Origin: Betaproteobacteria bacterium
GTDB taxonomy: Bacteria > Pseudomonadota > Gammaproteobacteria > Burkholderiales > Usitatibacteraceae
NCBI GenBank assembly: GCA_016720925.1
Contig: JADKJR010000006.1
Coordinates: 124,001 to 188,000 of the forward strand
Length of the DNA: 64,000 bases
Direction: 5' to 3'
Below are positions 62,535 through 64,000 of the stretch, one piece after another; position 1 is the stretch's first letter; each line of letters starts with the position of its first letter. Below the pieces are notes generated by a model. That model had not been told where the DNA came from, did no database searches, and saw nothing but the letters and a program-made list of their open reading frames with translations. A program made the translations under genes and the position numbers.

Positions 62535-62605
62535 ACAAACTCTAGCATCCACGAGCCCCACAGGCCACAATTGCTTGAAAAGCCGCGCCAGCGCTTGTGT
62601 TTGCT
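62535..62605. repeat. Dispersed inverted repeat, copy 7 (degenerate)
   Basis: The right arm AAGCCGCGCCAGCGCTTGTG is well kept, while the left arm (ACAAACTCTAGCATCCACGAG) has diverged. It lies in 62421-62752 between the acetyltransferase and the ABC gene; nothing else is seen in that gap. Confidence 0.65.
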
Positions 62606-62752
62606 TGCATCCCGATATATGGAAACTCAATTCCCGTTCGCCCTGAGCGCGTCGACGGGTTGAACGGGCCACCGTAATTCAATGAGCCAGCCACTACGCT
62701 TCGAAAAAAATCCCAGCACGAACGGGGTTTACCTGACGATTTTTTGCGCAGC

Positions 62753-63781
62753 CTACGCCGCCAACCGAATGGGAATTCGCTTGTCCTGCACCGCATGACA
62801 CGCCACCTGCCCGCCGTCGGGCGCGTCCATCAATTCCGGGCGCTCGACCTTGCAGCGTTCGTACGCATACGGGCAGCGCGGATGGAAGGTGCAGCCTGAC
62901 GGGGGATTGAGCGGATTGGGCACTTCACCGGCGACCGGCGTGCGCTGCTTGCCGGTCATCTGCAGGTCGGGAATGGCCGACTGCAGCATCTGCGTGTACG
63001 GATGCAGCGGGCGCTGGAAGATCTTCTTGGTGTCGGCGATCTCGACTACGCGGCCCAGATACATCACGCCCACGCGATTCGAGATGTGCGAGACCACCGC
63101 CAGATTGTGCGAGATGAAAAGATAGGTGAGGCCGAACTCGCGTTGCAGGTCTTTCATCAGATTGAGAATCTGCGCTTGCACGGACACGTCGAGTGCGGAC
63201 GTGGGTTCATCGCAGACCAGAAATTCCGGATTCGATGACAGCGCGCGCGCAATCGAAATGCGCTGGCGCTGGCCACCGGAAAACTCGTGCGGGAATTTTT
63301 CCGCGTCCAGCGGCGAAAGGCCAACCTGCGTGAGCAGGGCATCAACGCGTTTTTTTAATTCTTCCGGATGGCGCATCAGGTCGTGCGAGAGGATCGGCTC
63401 GGCAATGATCTTGCCGACGCGCCAGCGCGGGTTCAGGCTCGCATAGGGATCCTGGAAAATCATCTGGAAGCGTTTGCGGTGTTTTTCGCGGTTTTCGGCG
63501 ATGGCCATGTCCGCGCCCTCGAAAATGATCGAGCCGCGAGAGGGTTCGTACAGACCGCAAATGAGGCGCGCAACGGTGGATTTGCCACAGCCGGACTCGC
63601 CGACCAGCGCCAGCGTCTCGCCGCGATTAATGGTGAACGACACGCCGTCCACAGCCTTGAGAATCTGCCGGGGCTGGCCCTCGATGACGCGATTCAGCCA
63701 CGGCTTGGAGACATCGAATTCCTTGGCGATATCGCGAACGTCGAGGAGGATTTCGCTGGTGGGTTTCATGGGCGTGCTCAT
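62753..63781 (-). CDS. Oligopeptide/dipeptide ABC transporter ATP-binding protein (OppF type)
   Basis: A 342-residue ATPase of a peptide importer. Walker A is GESGCGKST, the ABC signature SGGQRQRISIARAL, and Walker B EFLVCDEPTSALD. The C-terminal oligopeptide-type extension (NPLNPPSGCTFHPRCPYAYERC) has four cysteines that bind an iron-sulfur cluster in related proteins. ATG 63781 overlaps the preceding gene's stop by four bases, which fixes the start; a longer frame to 63904 lies inside the neighbour. Likely co-transcribed with OppD-type and permease genes beyond the window. Confidence 0.9.
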   Translation of the reverse strand: MSTPMKPTSEILLDVRDIAKEFDVSKPWLNRVIEGQPRQILKAVDGVSFTINRGETLALVGESGCGKSTVARLICGLYEPSRGSIIFEGADMAIAENREKHRKRFQMIFQDPYASLNPRWRVGKIIAEPILSHDLMRHPEELKKRVDALLTQVGLSPLDAEKFPHEFSGGQRQRISIARALSSNPEFLVCDEPTSALDVSVQAQILNLMKDLQREFGLTYLFISHNLAVVSHISNRVGVMYLGRVVEIADTKKIFQRPLHPYTQMLQSAIPDLQMTGKQRTPVAGEVPNPLNPPSGCTFHPRCPYAYERCKVERPELMDAPDGGQVACHAVQDKRIPIRLAA

Positions 63782-64000
63782 GCGTTTGACTTTTTCAGCT
63801 CGGGCGCGTGCAGCCAGCAGGCGGCCTGGGTTTTGCCGGCCGGCATGAGTGCAGGGCGCTCCATTTCGCACCGATTGCCGGGGACCTCGGATTTGCGGGT
63901 ACAACGCGGATTGAATGCACAGCCGGATGGAATCGCTGTCAATCGCGGCATGGAGCCGTCGATTTGCGCCAGGCGCTCGTTATTGTCACCAACGTTGGGA
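63778..64000 (-). CDS. OppD-type ABC transporter ATP-binding protein (C-terminal part)
   Basis: The last 73 residues of a second peptide ABC ATPase, cut by the right edge. The part seen is the oligopeptide-type C-terminal extension: RLTAIPSGCAFNPRC, then NRCEMERPALMP and ACWLHAPEL, with the four expected cysteines. It is translationally coupled to the OppF-type gene by a four-base overlap. Confidence 0.85.
   Translation of the reverse strand, partial: PNVGDNNERLAQIDGSMPRLTAIPSGCAFNPRCTRKSEVPGNRCEMERPALMPAGKTQAACWLHAPELKKSNA

Noticed and set aside
1..64000. tRNA, rRNA, prophage or insertion sequences
   Set aside because: None recognised by eye. A tRNAscan or IS search would settle small or degenerate cases.

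Overview
The window looks like a chromosomal segment of a free-living betaproteobacterium with moderately high GC. The evidence is the gene order pssA-leuA and clpS-clpA, AmaB-, FccB- and BktB-like proteins, several c-type cytochromes, and a TRAP transporter with a Tat-exported binding protein. The order or genus cannot be fixed from sequence alone. No tRNA, rRNA, CRISPR array, prophage, transposase or integrase was recognised. Most of the window is ordinary core and metabolic DNA. One accessory block (about 46.8-59.3 kb) stands out.

Layout. 0-12.6 kb holds housekeeping genes: phospholipid synthesis (pssA), leucine synthesis (leuA, behind a likely leucine-rich leader peptide and attenuator), an aldehyde dehydrogenase of the antiquitin type, purB, a GST, mnmA, an Ala/Lys-rich secreted protein, rluE, a cold-shock gene and clpS-clpA. 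12.8-16.4 kb is a redox operon: a NapC/NirT-type tetraheme protein, an ethylbenzene-dehydrogenase-type heme protein, a diheme cytochrome c and an FccB-type flavoprotein. 16.6-25.6 kb carries a hydrolase/metY pair, a PBP7-type endopeptidase, lutABC for lactate oxidation, and NhaD- and NhaA-type antiporters. 26-33.3 kb is a TRAP uptake system with an unusually long DctM, then hydroxyacid dehydrogenases, a GST and a DUF1203 protein. 33.4-46.8 kb has hrpA, an aminotransferase, small membrane and secreted proteins, acetyltransferases (one broken), a hybrid histidine kinase with a receiver partner, and an esterase.

The accessory block at 46.8-57 kb, all on the minus strand, combines two secreted proteins built of about 30-residue Q/N-rich repeats resembling curlin repeats, a CsgG-like outer-membrane lipoprotein with a DUF4384-like end, a DUF2807 (GIN) protein, two small orphan secreted proteins, an ECF sigma factor with its anti-sigma factor, two caspase-fold proteins and an SH3-type lipoprotein. 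On the plus strand beside it lie an OmpA-type protein and a secreted HExxH protein. I read this as a candidate curli-like secreted-fibre system under ECF control with caspase-like partners. This is inference from motifs and context. The last stretch (59.6-64 kb) has a BktB-like thiolase, small conserved proteins and the end of an oligopeptide ABC transporter (OppD/OppF type).

Two features cut across the window. First, a family of imperfect inverted repeats of about 65-70 bp (arms close to AAACTCAAGCGCTGGCGCGG and its complement) occurs between genes at least seven times. Second, three genes carry apparent single-base frameshifts (an acetyltransferase, the CsgG-like gene and the OmpA-like gene), which may be real decay or assembly errors.
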